Position numbers and translations under genes: made by a program. The notes below the pieces were generated by a model, which was not told where the DNA came from, did no database searches, and saw only the letters and a program-made list of their open reading frames with translations. 13,469 bases of DNA from contig DHFK01000229.1 in assembly GCA_002400365.1 (NCBI GenBank), positions 1 through 13,469 on the forward strand, read 5' to 3'. The stretch is from Anaerolineales bacterium UBA4826. GTDB taxonomy: Bacteria; Chloroflexota; Anaerolineae; UBA4142. Every line of letters starts with the position of its first letter. Positions within the stretch are counted from its first letter, which is position 1. Positions 1 through 7,510 of this stretch are shown in pieces.

Positions 1-2195
1 GGCGGCACGTACCGAGCGATTTCTTTTGCCTCAACATATGGTTTGAAACCACGATGTGGTTTGGCGTGAATCAACCGCTCTTTCGAAGCACCTGTCTTAG
101 AGTCGTGAAGTACTGCTCCAGTTATGACGTAGCAAAGGTCGCCAAATCGGACACTCTGATCATCAATCTTTTTCACGAGATCCACAATTGGAGCGTCGAA
201 GTCAAGTCGGAAACTGTTGCTAGGCGTTTCTAGGAATGTACTCTGATCCACAACTCCATTTCCTGACTCACCTTGTATCCCATGATCGTAGGTATCCTGT
301 CTTATGATTTGGATTCTATGTGCGAGGCGTCTTGAGGAATTGGATTCCTTTCTTAGAACGAGGATGCAGGTAGCGACAGTGGCATCTTGGAAAACTTTGT
401 AGCCAGACAAATCCACAATTGCCTCTATCGTGCAATTATCCAAGATCATTTTGCGCATAACTTTGCTATAGTTCTCGTTCAAGGTAGGATACGGCACAAT
501 GAAACTGAGGTATCCACCTTCTTTGAGCAACTTGATTGCACGCTCCACAAACAAAATATGAACGTCAAATCTTCCATACACCGCGTCAAAGTGGTTGCCA
601 CTCATATAAAAATCGCGCTCGTCGCGTGGCATATTTTCCGCGCGCACATACGGCGGATTGCCGACAATCACATCGAATCCGCCTTCCGCCATCACCTTGT
701 CAAACTGCGCGTGCCAATCGAACGGGTTGCGCTCTTTCCACTGCGCGCCAAAGTACTTTTCGAGTTCGCCCGCTGTGCCGCTGATGAGCGAATCGCCGCA
801 CCGTATGTTTTCCAGCGTCGGCAGTCTCTCGCGGAGGTGCAGCGCCTTTAACAGCAAATTCAGGCGCGCCACTTCAACCGCTTGCGCGTCCTTGTCCACG
901 CCAAAGATGTTCTCGCTCAGAATGCGCTTTTGACGCGCGTGATCGCGAATGTCGTACGTGCCGCGGTCATCGCCGCTTTGATGCGCCAGGTACCGATCCA
1001 GCACGTCGAACGCTTCGATGAGAAACGAGCCAGAACCGCATGCGGGGTCGAGCACGCGAACGGGGTGCGCGGGATTGTAGCCGCGCTCGTCCAGATACCG
1101 CCCCAGCGTCTGCTGGACGATGTACTTGACGACGAATGTCGGCGTATAGTAGATGCCTTGCGCTTTGCGCTTGGCGCGCTTGGCTTCGACTTGATCGCGC
1201 GCTGACACGACCGCGCCGAGATACTGTTCGTACACGCGGCCCAGCACGTCCGCGTCAATCAGCGCAAAGTTGTAGCGCACCATTTCTTTCGCCGAGCGTT
1301 CCAGCCCTTCGATAATGGTCGCAATCGTCGCGGCTTCGCCCAACTCGAGCGTGTCCACAAAATCGGAGCGAAAGAGTTGGCTGTTGTACACGTCGTCGAG
1401 TTCGTGGAAACGCTGCTTGAGCGCGGGGAGCAATTCGTCGTGCCGCTTTTCGCGGACGAGCGCGATCAGTTTCTCGTCCTCCATGAGACGGTCTTCGGCG
1501 GTGCGCGTGAAAATCAGGCGGTCGAGGAGACGTTGCACCGCGTCGTCAATCTGTTTGGGCGACCACAGTTTGTCGCGATTGTACTCGCGGAGCGTTGTGT
1601 AGAGTTGCTTGCGCCATTCGAGGAGATTGTCGAACAATGCCTGCGCGATGGGGGTGCGCGGCATCTTCTTGAACAGTTTTTCGGCTTCGCGATCGAGCGC
1701 GCCGTCGAGCATCGCGGGGCGCGAGAGCCACCACAGTTCGTCGAGCCGCGGCAAATAGTCGTCCACGCCCAATTCGCGGAACTGCGCCTGGAACGGATTC
1801 GCTTCGCGCGCTTCGGCGTTGAAAATCTTCAGCCCCTCGAAATCAGAAAGCACCGCCCAGGTGACGCCCTTGTGGTACGCGTAATCAATCGCCTGCTGCG
1901 CCCATTCGGGCTTGTTCAAGTCCTCGCCGAGGCGTTTCGTTTCGAGGACAAAGCGGCGCACGCCGTTGACGCGAAACGCGAAATCCACGTACCCGCGCGA
2001 GACTTTCTCTTCGGCGGCGACGTCGCGCGCGTCGTCAATGTTCCAGGCGAGCGCGCGAAACAGCGGCAGGACGAAATCCTTGCGCGTGTTGTCTTCGTTG
2101 TACGCCTGCCGCGTGCGCGCGGGCAGCGCGCGAAACTTTTTGACGAGCCGTTCGATTTCGTCGTAGGTACTTTGGGGAGGGGTAGGCGAATTCAT
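1..2195 (-). CDS. Type IIG restriction-modification fusion enzyme (Eco57I-like), C-terminus cut by window edge
   Basis: A single open frame runs from the ATG at 2195 to base 1 without a stop (731 codons seen, no C-terminus). It should both cleave and N6-adenine-methylate DNA. The N-terminal part carries a PD-(D/E)XK-like nuclease signature: D71 in GYVDFAF, then E85-T-K87 in VLETKR. A helical stretch follows, then the gamma-type N6-MTase: YYTPTFVVKYIV just before the SAM motif DPACGSGSF (383-391), and the catalytic NPPY (513-516). The last visible residues, including FKPYVEAKEIARY, look like the start of an Eco57I/TaqI-type specificity domain. No Shine-Dalgarno is visible and the upstream frame closes 12 codons earlier. 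GC falls from roughly 60% to about 46% after NPPY (bases 1 to about 600), which suggests a swapped recognition region. A methylase-only type II enzyme is the alternative if the D-ExK site is dead. No separate specificity subunit is seen in the window. Confidence 0.87.
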   Translation of the reverse strand, partial: MNSPTPPQSTYDEIERLVKKFRALPARTRQAYNEDNTRKDFVLPLFRALAWNIDDARDVAAEEKVSRGYVDFAFRVNGVRRFVLETKRLGEDLNKPEWAQQAIDYAYHKGVTWAVLSDFEGLKIFNAEAREANPFQAQFRELGVDDYLPRLDELWWLSRPAMLDGALDREAEKLFKKMPRTPIAQALFDNLLEWRKQLYTTLREYNRDKLWSPKQIDDAVQRLLDRLIFTRTAEDRLMEDEKLIALVREKRHDELLPALKQRFHELDDVYNSQLFRSDFVDTLELGEAATIATIIEGLERSAKEMVRYNFALIDADVLGRVYEQYLGAVVSARDQVEAKRAKRKAQGIYYTPTFVVKYIVQQTLGRYLDERGYNPAHPVRVLDPACGSGSFLIEAFDVLDRYLAHQSGDDRGTYDIRDHARQKRILSENIFGVDKDAQAVEVARLNLLLKALHLRERLPTLENIRCGDSLISGTAGELEKYFGAQWKERNPFDWHAQFDKVMAEGGFDVIVGNPPYVRAENMPRDERDFYMSGNHFDAVYGRFDVHILFVERAIKLLKEGGYLSFIVPYPTLNENYSKVMRKMILDNCTIEAIVDLSGYKVFQDATVATCILVLRKESNSSRRLAHRIQIIRQDTYDHGIQGESGNGVVDQSTFLETPSNSFRLDFDAPIVDLVKKIDDQSVRFGDLCYVITGAVLHDSKTGASKERLIHAKPHRGFKPYVEAKEIARYVP

Positions 2196-2207
2196 TCTGG
2201 AGACACG

Positions 2208-2238
2208 GACCGGACGAGTTTGGGAAACCCGTCAGGTC
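2208..2238. repeat. Imperfect 14-bp palindrome (REP-like) ahead of the RM gene
   Basis: Arms 2208-2221 and 2225-2238 are inverted repeats around a 3-base centre. On the minus strand the left arm is GACCTGACGGGTTT and the right arm AAACTCGTCCGGTC. Twelve pairs are Watson-Crick, one is G-U and one is a mismatch. It lies between the upstream retropepsin-like gene and the start of the RM gene. No U-tract follows, so a REP-like dispersed palindrome is more likely than an intrinsic terminator. I recall similar GACCTGACGGGTTT palindromes from Chloroflexota genomes, but that is memory, not a search. Confidence 0.6.
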
Positions 2239-2251
2239 TCAGAGTGAAAAT

Positions 2252-2613
2252 CTACGCCGCGAGTTGCGGTCCCGCCGCGACCAATCTCTTTTTGCGCGCA
2301 TCCACCACCGCGCCAAAACCTTCCAGCGTGCGCGACCCCAAGAGTTTCATATCGCCGGGTTGTGCAAACACAACTTCATCTACCGTCTCAAAGCCATTCG
2401 TTTTCACGATGACATAGCCGATGTCGCGCGTGATCGTAACGCCGTTCGCCATTGCAAACGGCACATCCTTCTTCTTGACGGTTACACCGATTCGCGTCAA
2501 GTCGTCGCGCGGCACCCACGTAAACTCTGACCCGGTGTCAACGACGAGTTGTTTGATCGTCATGGACTTGGCGCGATATTCTGAATGACGCAATTGATCC
2601 GAAAGATTCCCAT
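2252..2613 (-). CDS. Retropepsin-like aspartic protease with a probable 1-base frameshift near its 5' end
   Basis: The main frame (2593 or 2563 down to 2252) reads KQLVVDTGSEFTWVPRDDL, with the single catalytic DTG of clan AA proteases, and ends in LLGSRTLEGFGAVVDA, the second conserved block of the family. Such proteins work as homodimers of about 110-130 residues; their substrates are unknown. From TTG 2593 or ATG 2563 the chain lacks a normal first beta strand. A better start exists in another frame: ATG at 2613, preceded by GAGG with a 5-base spacer, giving MGIFRINCVIQNIAPSP and then a stop. MGIFRIN... is what I would expect at the N-terminus. One extra base near 2565-2580 would join both parts into one protein of about 120 residues. 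So this is either a one-base deletion (mutation or assembly error) or, less likely, two coupled ORFs sharing ATGA at 2560-2563. It lies between ppdK and the RM gene. Confidence 0.75.
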
Positions 2614-2618
2614 CGCCG

Positions 2619-2622
2619 CCTC
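2619..2622 (-). promoter_or_regulatory. Shine-Dalgarno GAGG pointing to the ATG at 2613
   Basis: GAGG is followed by CGGCG and then ATG (2613-2611). It is the only convincing ribosome site at the 5' end of the retropepsin-like gene. It serves the frame MGIFRIN..., not the frame holding the catalytic DTG, and so supports the frameshift reading. Confidence 0.5.
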
Positions 2623-2636
2623 ATTTTCAAGCGTGT

Positions 2637-2663
2637 GGCGCGGGACTGCTTACGCCCCGCGCC
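2637..2663. repeat. 8-bp GC hairpin between ppdK and the retropepsin gene
   Basis: Arms 2637-2644 (GGCGCGGG) and 2656-2663 (CCCGCGCC) pair perfectly around an 11-base loop, 25 bases after the ppdK stop. No T-run follows on the minus strand, so it is not a standard intrinsic terminator, though it could stall polymerase or protect the ppdK 3' end. Next to it (about 2664-2690) is a short degenerate 8-bp repetition of AACTMGCS type. Confidence 0.45.
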
Positions 2664-2687
2664 AACCAACTCGCCAACTAGCGAACC

Positions 2688-5456
2688 CTACTTGTCCTTC
2701 GCGATCGGCGCGAGCGCCGCTTGCGCCGCCGCCAGCCGCGCCACCGGCACGCGGAACGGCGAGCAACTCACATAGTTCAGCCCCGTGCGATGGCAGAACT
2801 CGATGGACGATGGATCGCCACCGTGCTCGCCGCAGATGCCAATCTTCAGTTTCGGATTGGTGGCGCGACCCTGCTTTACCGCGATCTGCATCAACTGTCC
2901 CACGCCTTTTTGATCGAGCGTCTGGAACGGATTGTCCGGCAGGATTCTGTCTTCGACGTACTTTAACAAGAACTTGCCCTCCGCGTCGTCGCGCGAATAA
3001 CCGAACGCGGTCTGCGTCAAGTCATTCGTGCCAAACGAAAAGAACTGCGCGTACTCGGCGATCTCCGCCGCGGTCAGCGCGCCGCGCGGCACTTCGATCA
3101 TCGTCCCGAATTTGTATTCGAGTTCGACTCCCTGCTCCGCCAGAACTTTCTTCGCTTCCGCCTCCAGAATCTCGCGCTGGTGCTTCAACTCGTTCACGTG
3201 ACCGACGAGCGGGATCATGATTTCGGGATGCACGTTGACGCCGCGCTTCTTGAGCAGGCACGCCGCTTCGACGATCGCGCGCGTCTGCATCACGGTGATC
3301 TGCGGCATCGTGATCCCCAGGCGGCAGCCGCGCAAACCGAGCATCGGGTTTGCTTCGCGCATGCCCTCGACCGCCTTGAGCAGTTCCTCTTTCTCCTTCA
3401 ACTTTGCCGGGTCGTTGCCGCGCACGCGCAACTCAGTGACCTCCACCAGCAGTTGCTCGTGCGATGGCAAGAACTCGTGCAGCGGCGGGTCAATCGTGCG
3501 GATGACCACCGGCAATTCGCCCATCGCTTCAAAGATGCCGACGAAATCGTTGCGCTGAATCGGCAGCAACTGGTCGAGATATTTCTGGCGTTCCGCATCG
3601 TTCTTGGCAAGGATCATTTTCTGCACGATGGGCAAGCGGTCGGTCTCGAAGAACATGTGCTCGGTACGGCACAAGCCGATGCCCTGCGCGCCGAACTTGA
3701 CGGCCATGCGCGCGTCGCGCGGATAGTCCGCGTTCGCCCACACCTGCAAGCCGACCGGCGGCGCATTGTGCATGCCCTGGCGTGATTTCTCCAGGCGGAT
3801 TTGGTCCGCCCAACTCAAGAGCAATTTCAAATCCTCTTCCTTGTCATAGTCGGGCAGGATCGTCGTGATTGCGCCGGCAAACACTTCGCCCGTTCCGCCG
3901 TCAATCGAAATCGAATCGCCCTGCTTGATCGTGCGACCGTTCACGCTGAACAGTTGTTTTTCTTCGTCGACGCGGATGCCTTCGCAGCCCGCGACACACG
4001 GCAAGCCCGCGCCGCGCGCGACGACCGCCGCATGCGACGTCGCGCCCCCGTGCTGCGTTAGAATTCCTTTCGAAGCGTACATGCCGTGCACGTCTTCCGG
4101 CGACGTCTCGTAGCGGACGAGGATGACGCTCTGGCCTTCCCGGCCGAGTTTCTCCGCGGTATCGGGATCGAAGATCGCGAGTCCCGTCGCCGCGCCCGGC
4201 GACGCGTTCAGCCCGCTCGCGAGCAAGCCGCCGTTCTTTTTCGCGTCCTCTTTCGCCTTCGGATCGAACTGCGGCATTAGTAGTTGCACGACCTGACTCG
4301 GCTCGACGCGCTGTACGGCTTCTTTCTTCGTGATGAGTTTCTCGCGCACCATGTCCACGGCGATCTTGACCGCCGCGCGCGCGGTACGTTTGCCGGTGCG
4401 CGTTTGCAGCATGTACAGTTTGCCGCGCTCGACCGTGAACTCGAGGTCTTGCATCTCGCGGTAATGCTTTTCCATGCGGCGCGCAATCGCGCGGAACTCG
4501 TGATAGACCTTTGGATTCTGCTCCTTCAACTCGGCGATCTTCAGCGGCGTGCGGATGCCGGCGACCACGTCTTCGCCTTGCGCGTTGGTTAGGTATTCGC
4601 CGTACAACTCGTTCGCGCCCGCCGCGGGGTCGCGCGTGAACGCGACGCCGGTGCCCGAGTCATCGCCCATGTTGCCGAACACCATCGTCACGACGTTGAC
4701 CGCAGTGCCGAGGTTGTCCGGAATCTTGTTGATGCGCCGATAGTCCACCGCGCGCTTGCCCATCCACGAGCCGAACACCGCGCCGATCGCCAACTCCAAC
4801 TGGCGGTACGGGTCTTCGGGAAAGTCATCGCCGATCTCGTTCTTGTACAGTGCCTTGTACTGCGCGACCACTTTTTGGAGCGCGGGCGCGTCAAGATCGG
4901 TGTCTTGCTTGGCGTGATATTTTTCCTTTGCGCCGTCAAAGATCGCGTCGAACTTTTTCGCGTCGATGCCCATGACAATGCGCCCGAACATCTGGATAAA
5001 GCGGCGGTACGCGTCCTGCGCGAAACGCGGATTCTGCGTTAGCGCCTCAATGCCCTTGAGCGTCTCGGAGTTCAAACCGAGGTTGAGGACCGTGTCCATC
5101 ATGCCCGGCATCGAGAATTTCGCGCCCGAGCGGACGGAGACGAGCAGCGGGTTTTTCGCGTCGCCAAATTGCTTGCCGGTCTTTTTCTCCACTGTCTTGA
5201 GCGCGGCGAGCGTTTGTTCCCACATGCCTTTGGGGAAACGCTTGCCCGCGGCTTGGTACGCGTTGCACGCCTCGGTCGTGATCGTAAAGCCGGGCGGCAC
5301 GGGCAATTTTGCGCCGGTCATCTCGGCGAGCCCCGCGCCCTTGCCGCCGAGCAGGTCGCGCATGTCTTTATTGCCTTGTTCGAACAGATAGACCCACTTT
5401 TTAGTTTTTGATTTTTGATTTCTGATTTTCGATTTTGGCGTGCGTTGCGTTGCCAT
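2688..5456 (-). CDS. ppdK: Pyruvate, phosphate dikinase
   Basis: Cytosolic enzyme for ATP + Pi + pyruvate = AMP + PPi + phosphoenolpyruvate, linking glycolysis and gluconeogenesis. The 922 residues show the full family layout. The ATP-grasp-like domain begins WVYLFEQGNKDMRDLLGGKG (21-40). The swivelling phosphohistidine domain has GGATSHAAVVARG with the phosphorylated H475 and the Thr (T473) that PPDK regulatory protein modifies in relatives. The PEP/pyruvate barrel has GLCRTEHMF (594-602), SFGTNDLTQ and CGEHGG with acid/base C875. It ends in SPFRVPVARLAAAQAAL. AGGAGG lies 8 bases before ATG 5456. Residues 2-20 (rich in K, S, Q, N) are an extension over the usual MxKKWVY start; residues 8-20 are encoded by a 7-bp repeat array. 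No PPDK regulatory protein gene is seen nearby. Confidence 0.98.
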   Translation of the reverse strand: MATQRTPKSKIRNQKSKTKKWVYLFEQGNKDMRDLLGGKGAGLAEMTGAKLPVPPGFTITTEACNAYQAAGKRFPKGMWEQTLAALKTVEKKTGKQFGDAKNPLLVSVRSGAKFSMPGMMDTVLNLGLNSETLKGIEALTQNPRFAQDAYRRFIQMFGRIVMGIDAKKFDAIFDGAKEKYHAKQDTDLDAPALQKVVAQYKALYKNEIGDDFPEDPYRQLELAIGAVFGSWMGKRAVDYRRINKIPDNLGTAVNVVTMVFGNMGDDSGTGVAFTRDPAAGANELYGEYLTNAQGEDVVAGIRTPLKIAELKEQNPKVYHEFRAIARRMEKHYREMQDLEFTVERGKLYMLQTRTGKRTARAAVKIAVDMVREKLITKKEAVQRVEPSQVVQLLMPQFDPKAKEDAKKNGGLLASGLNASPGAATGLAIFDPDTAEKLGREGQSVILVRYETSPEDVHGMYASKGILTQHGGATSHAAVVARGAGLPCVAGCEGIRVDEEKQLFSVNGRTIKQGDSISIDGGTGEVFAGAITTILPDYDKEEDLKLLLSWADQIRLEKSRQGMHNAPPVGLQVWANADYPRDARMAVKFGAQGIGLCRTEHMFFETDRLPIVQKMILAKNDAERQKYLDQLLPIQRNDFVGIFEAMGELPVVIRTIDPPLHEFLPSHEQLLVEVTELRVRGNDPAKLKEKEELLKAVEGMREANPMLGLRGCRLGITMPQITVMQTRAIVEAACLLKKRGVNVHPEIMIPLVGHVNELKHQREILEAEAKKVLAEQGVELEYKFGTMIEVPRGALTAAEIAEYAQFFSFGTNDLTQTAFGYSRDDAEGKFLLKYVEDRILPDNPFQTLDQKGVGQLMQIAVKQGRATNPKLKIGICGEHGGDPSSIEFCHRTGLNYVSCSPFRVPVARLAAAQAALAPIAKDK
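5401..5438. repeat. 7-bp tandem array inside the ppdK 5' end (AAAATC family)
   Basis: About five degenerate heptamers, AAAATCR-like on the coding strand, with variants GAAATCA and AAAACTA. They encode KSKIRNQKSKTKK at the PPDK N-terminus. The unit has no stop in any frame of either strand. It is the same family as the arrays in the recO leader at 8709-8778. The position, directly before the conserved WVYLFE, suggests an insertion at the junction of start codon and domain. Confidence 0.75.
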
Positions 5457-5477
5457 TGGGAATTCCTCCTATGGATT

Positions 5478-5708
5478 TTATGATTTCGATTCCAGTTTCC
5501 GCGAATGCGTGCGTATCCAAGCACCTATCGCGTCCTTGTCGAGCGCAGAGGTTGCCGCGTCCATGGCGAACTGATAGAGTTCGTCGTTTGTCATGTCGAG
5601 TTCATATCCATTGCGTTCCAAGAACTCAAGCAGCGCAAGCGTGGCGGTGCGTTTATTACCATCGGCAAAATGAATCGCAAGTAATCCTTCCGCCGTGAGG
5701 TACTGCAT
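5478..5708 (-). CDS. Truncated Fic/Doc-family ORF, probably inactive
   Basis: 76 residues with FADGNKRTATLALLEFLERN, the core of Fic/Doc (death-on-curing) proteins, which transfer AMP or phosphate to target proteins. Full-length Doc toxins have about 120 residues; the N-terminal helices before the core are missing here. The motif is also off register: Doc has H-x-F-x-D-x-N-K, whereas here H14 is directly followed by F15, leaving three residues from His to Asp (D17) instead of four, with I13 at the aligned His position. The ORF starts 49 bases after the glyS stop with no good ribosome site and ends 21 bases before ppdK. No Phd-type antitoxin is present on either side. I read it as a decayed remnant riding between glyS and ppdK. 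A small regulator or a stand-alone C-terminal domain is possible but less likely. Confidence 0.7.
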   Translation of the reverse strand: MQYLTAEGLLAIHFADGNKRTATLALLEFLERNGYELDMTNDELYQFAMDAATSALDKDAIGAWIRTHSRKLESKS

Positions 5709-5757
5709 TTTTACGCTTAGATTTCTTTCCGTTGTTACATTCCTTTCGGCAATGCGG

Positions 5758-7080
5758 TCACGTCACCAACCTCTCCATCAAGACATTCTTGACCTCCGCC
5801 ACCGGCACGCGAATTTGCTCCATCGTATCGCGGTCGCGGACAGTTACCTTGCCGTCGTACTTTTCGTCGCCGGGCAGCGCGGATTGGTGATCCACCGTCA
5901 CGCAGAACGGCGTCCCGATTTCATCCTGGCGCCGATAGAGCCGACCGATGCTTGCCGTGTCGTCGTACAGCGCCATCATCTGCGGCTTTAATTCCGCCGT
6001 GATCTTTTTCGCCAATTCGACGATCTCGGGCCGATTGCGCGCGAGCGGCAGCACCGCGACTTTGATCGGCGCGAGCGCTTTGGGAAAACGCAAGACGATG
6101 CGTTTTTCGCCGCGCACTTCTTCTTCGTGAAAGCAGTCGAACAGCAGGGCAAGCATGCAGCGATCCACGCCCATCGAGGGCTCGACGACGTACGGAATGT
6201 ACTTTTCCTTCGTTTCGTCGTCGAAATACTCGAGACTCTTACCGCTTGTCTCGATGTGTCGTTTCAAGTCATAGTCGGTGCGGCTGGCGATGCCTTCAAG
6301 TTCGCTCCAGCCCATCGGAAAGTTGTATTCGATCTCGAACGTCCCGCGTGAATAGTGCGCCAAGTCTTGCTTTGACAGCGCGCGCACGCGAATGTTCTCC
6401 GCGCGGATGCCGAGCACATTCGTCCACCAATTCATGCGTTCGTCGCGCCAGCGCGCGTGCCATTCGTCTTCCGTCCCCGGCTTGACGAAATACTCGATCT
6501 CCATCTGCTCGAACTCGCGGTCGCGAAAGATGAAATTGCCCGTGACGATTTCGTTGCGGAACGCTTTGCCGATTTGCGCGATGCCGAACGGAATTTTCTT
6601 GCGCATCGTCTGCTGCACGTTCGCGAAATTCACAAAGATGCCTTGCGCGGTTTCGGGGCGCAGGTATGCGATCGACGCGTCGTCCTCGACGGGACCGACG
6701 AAGGTGCGAAAGAGCATATTGAATTGACGAGGCGCCATCAACGTCTTGTTGCCGCAGTCGGGGCAGGCATCGCTCTTGATGAAATCGGCGCGAAACCGAT
6801 GGTGGCAAGTCTTACATTCGACCAGCGGATCGGTGAATTCGCTGACATGACCGCTCGCGCGCCAGACGTTCGGGTTCATGATGATCGTCGCGTCAACGCC
6901 AACCATGTCGTCGCGATCCTGTACGACCGTCTTCCACCACGCGCGCTTGATATTGTTTCTTAGTTCGACGCCGAGCGGACCGTAATCCCAAAAACCGCCA
7001 ATGCCGCCGTAAATCTCCGACGACTGAAAGACAAACCCGCGGCGCTTGCACAACGAAACAAGAGTGTCCATGTCTGGCAT
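5758..7080 (-). CDS. glyS: Glycyl-tRNA synthetase, homodimeric class II type
   Basis: Charges tRNA-Gly with glycine in the cytosol. At 440 residues it fits the alpha2 (not alpha2-beta2) form. It starts MPDMDTLVSLCKRRGFVFQS, followed by EIYGGIGGFWDYGPLG, the N-terminal substrate motif. A zinc knuckle is visible with C89, C92, C106 and C109. Class II motif 2 is in FRNE (175-178), with RPETAQGIF (141-149) before it, and motif 3 in PSMGVDRCMLALL (301-313). The C-terminal anticodon-binding domain (about 338-440) follows. ATG 7080 has AGAGG about 11 bases upstream; a second ATG three codons in is possible. It follows the retropepsin-like gene by 22 bases. In Firmicutes, recO is also a near neighbour of glycyl-tRNA synthetase genes. 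Confidence 0.98.
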   Translation of the reverse strand: MPDMDTLVSLCKRRGFVFQSSEIYGGIGGFWDYGPLGVELRNNIKRAWWKTVVQDRDDMVGVDATIIMNPNVWRASGHVSEFTDPLVECKTCHHRFRADFIKSDACPDCGNKTLMAPRQFNMLFRTFVGPVEDDASIAYLRPETAQGIFVNFANVQQTMRKKIPFGIAQIGKAFRNEIVTGNFIFRDREFEQMEIEYFVKPGTEDEWHARWRDERMNWWTNVLGIRAENIRVRALSKQDLAHYSRGTFEIEYNFPMGWSELEGIASRTDYDLKRHIETSGKSLEYFDDETKEKYIPYVVEPSMGVDRCMLALLFDCFHEEEVRGEKRIVLRFPKALAPIKVAVLPLARNRPEIVELAKKITAELKPQMMALYDDTASIGRLYRRQDEIGTPFCVTVDHQSALPGDEKYDGKVTVRDRDTMEQIRVPVAEVKNVLMERLVT

Positions 7081-7101
7081 GATAAGGTCAACCTCTGAAC
7101 G

Positions 7102-7107
7102 ATTATA
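7102..7107 (-). promoter_or_regulatory. Possible -10 element (TATAAT) for glyS
   Basis: TATAAT overlaps the stop codon of the upstream protease gene and lies 21 bases before the glyS ATG. No matching TTGACA-like -35 box is visible at 16-18 bases. It could give glyS an own start point, but a chance match is quite possible. Confidence 0.28.
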
Positions 7108-7510
7108 GACGACTCACGACCAGTTCGCCGTCGCGGTCGTTGAAGCAGAATTGCAGGTGGTTGAAAACAGAGTGACGACCAAGAAGATTAAAGCCGATAC
7201 GCAGTTGATCCGAGAAACCCACTTCGGCGGTGATTGGAAACGCACCAATCTCCAACCCAACGGGATGGAGATAAATTGAGGCGAGCCGACCATCCAGACC
7301 GACAACGAAGGTATGTTGCCCTGAAAACACATCAATGCCCAAACGTTCTGCAAGATCCGTCCCGAAGATCGAATATGTGGCGCCCGAATCTACGAACGCA
7401 TAATCGTCGGTCTGGCGGCGATCGTGATAAAGGCGCAAGTACACAATCGGCGCGAGTCGTCCCCGCAGTCGTCGGTAAGATAGGCGTCTTTCATTCATCG
7501 TGTTCGGCAT
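7103..7510 (-). CDS. Retropepsin-like aspartic protease (clan AA), partner of the DUF5678-like gene
   Basis: 135 residues with one catalytic motif, FVDSGATYSIF (D41-S-G), and the second conserved block FNLLGRHSVFNHLQFCFND (107-125). A single DSG implies a homodimer like retroviral proteases. There is no signal peptide or membrane segment, so it should be cytosolic. The target is unknown. The start at 7510 overlaps the end of the DUF5678-like gene by 20 bases; M5 (ATG 7498) is an equally good start and would overlap by 8. Neither has a strong ribosome site, which fits translational coupling to the upstream gene. It differs clearly from the second retropepsin-like gene at 2252-2613 (DTG, much shorter flap region), so the two are not a recent duplication. 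Confidence 0.82.
   Translation of the reverse strand: MPNTMNERRLSYRRLRGRLAPIVYLRLYHDRRQTDDYAFVDSGATYSIFGTDLAERLGIDVFSGQHTFVVGLDGRLASIYLHPVGLEIGAFPITAEVGFSDQLRIGFNLLGRHSVFNHLQFCFNDRDGELVVSRL

Noticed and set aside
1377..2417. 346-codon open frame on the plus strand across the RM gene and retropepsin gene
   Set aside because: It runs antisense over two genes and their gap; the other strand carries D-ExK and DTG motifs, so this is a compositional shadow.
2560..2613. A separate 17-residue leader peptide gene (MGIFRIN...) coupled to the protease by ATGA
   Set aside because: The peptide looks like the missing N-terminal strand of the protease itself, so a frameshift is the simpler reading; kept as a minor alternative.
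2637..2663. Rho-independent terminator after ppdK
   Set aside because: The stem is strong but no T-run follows in the direction of transcription; listed only as a hairpin.
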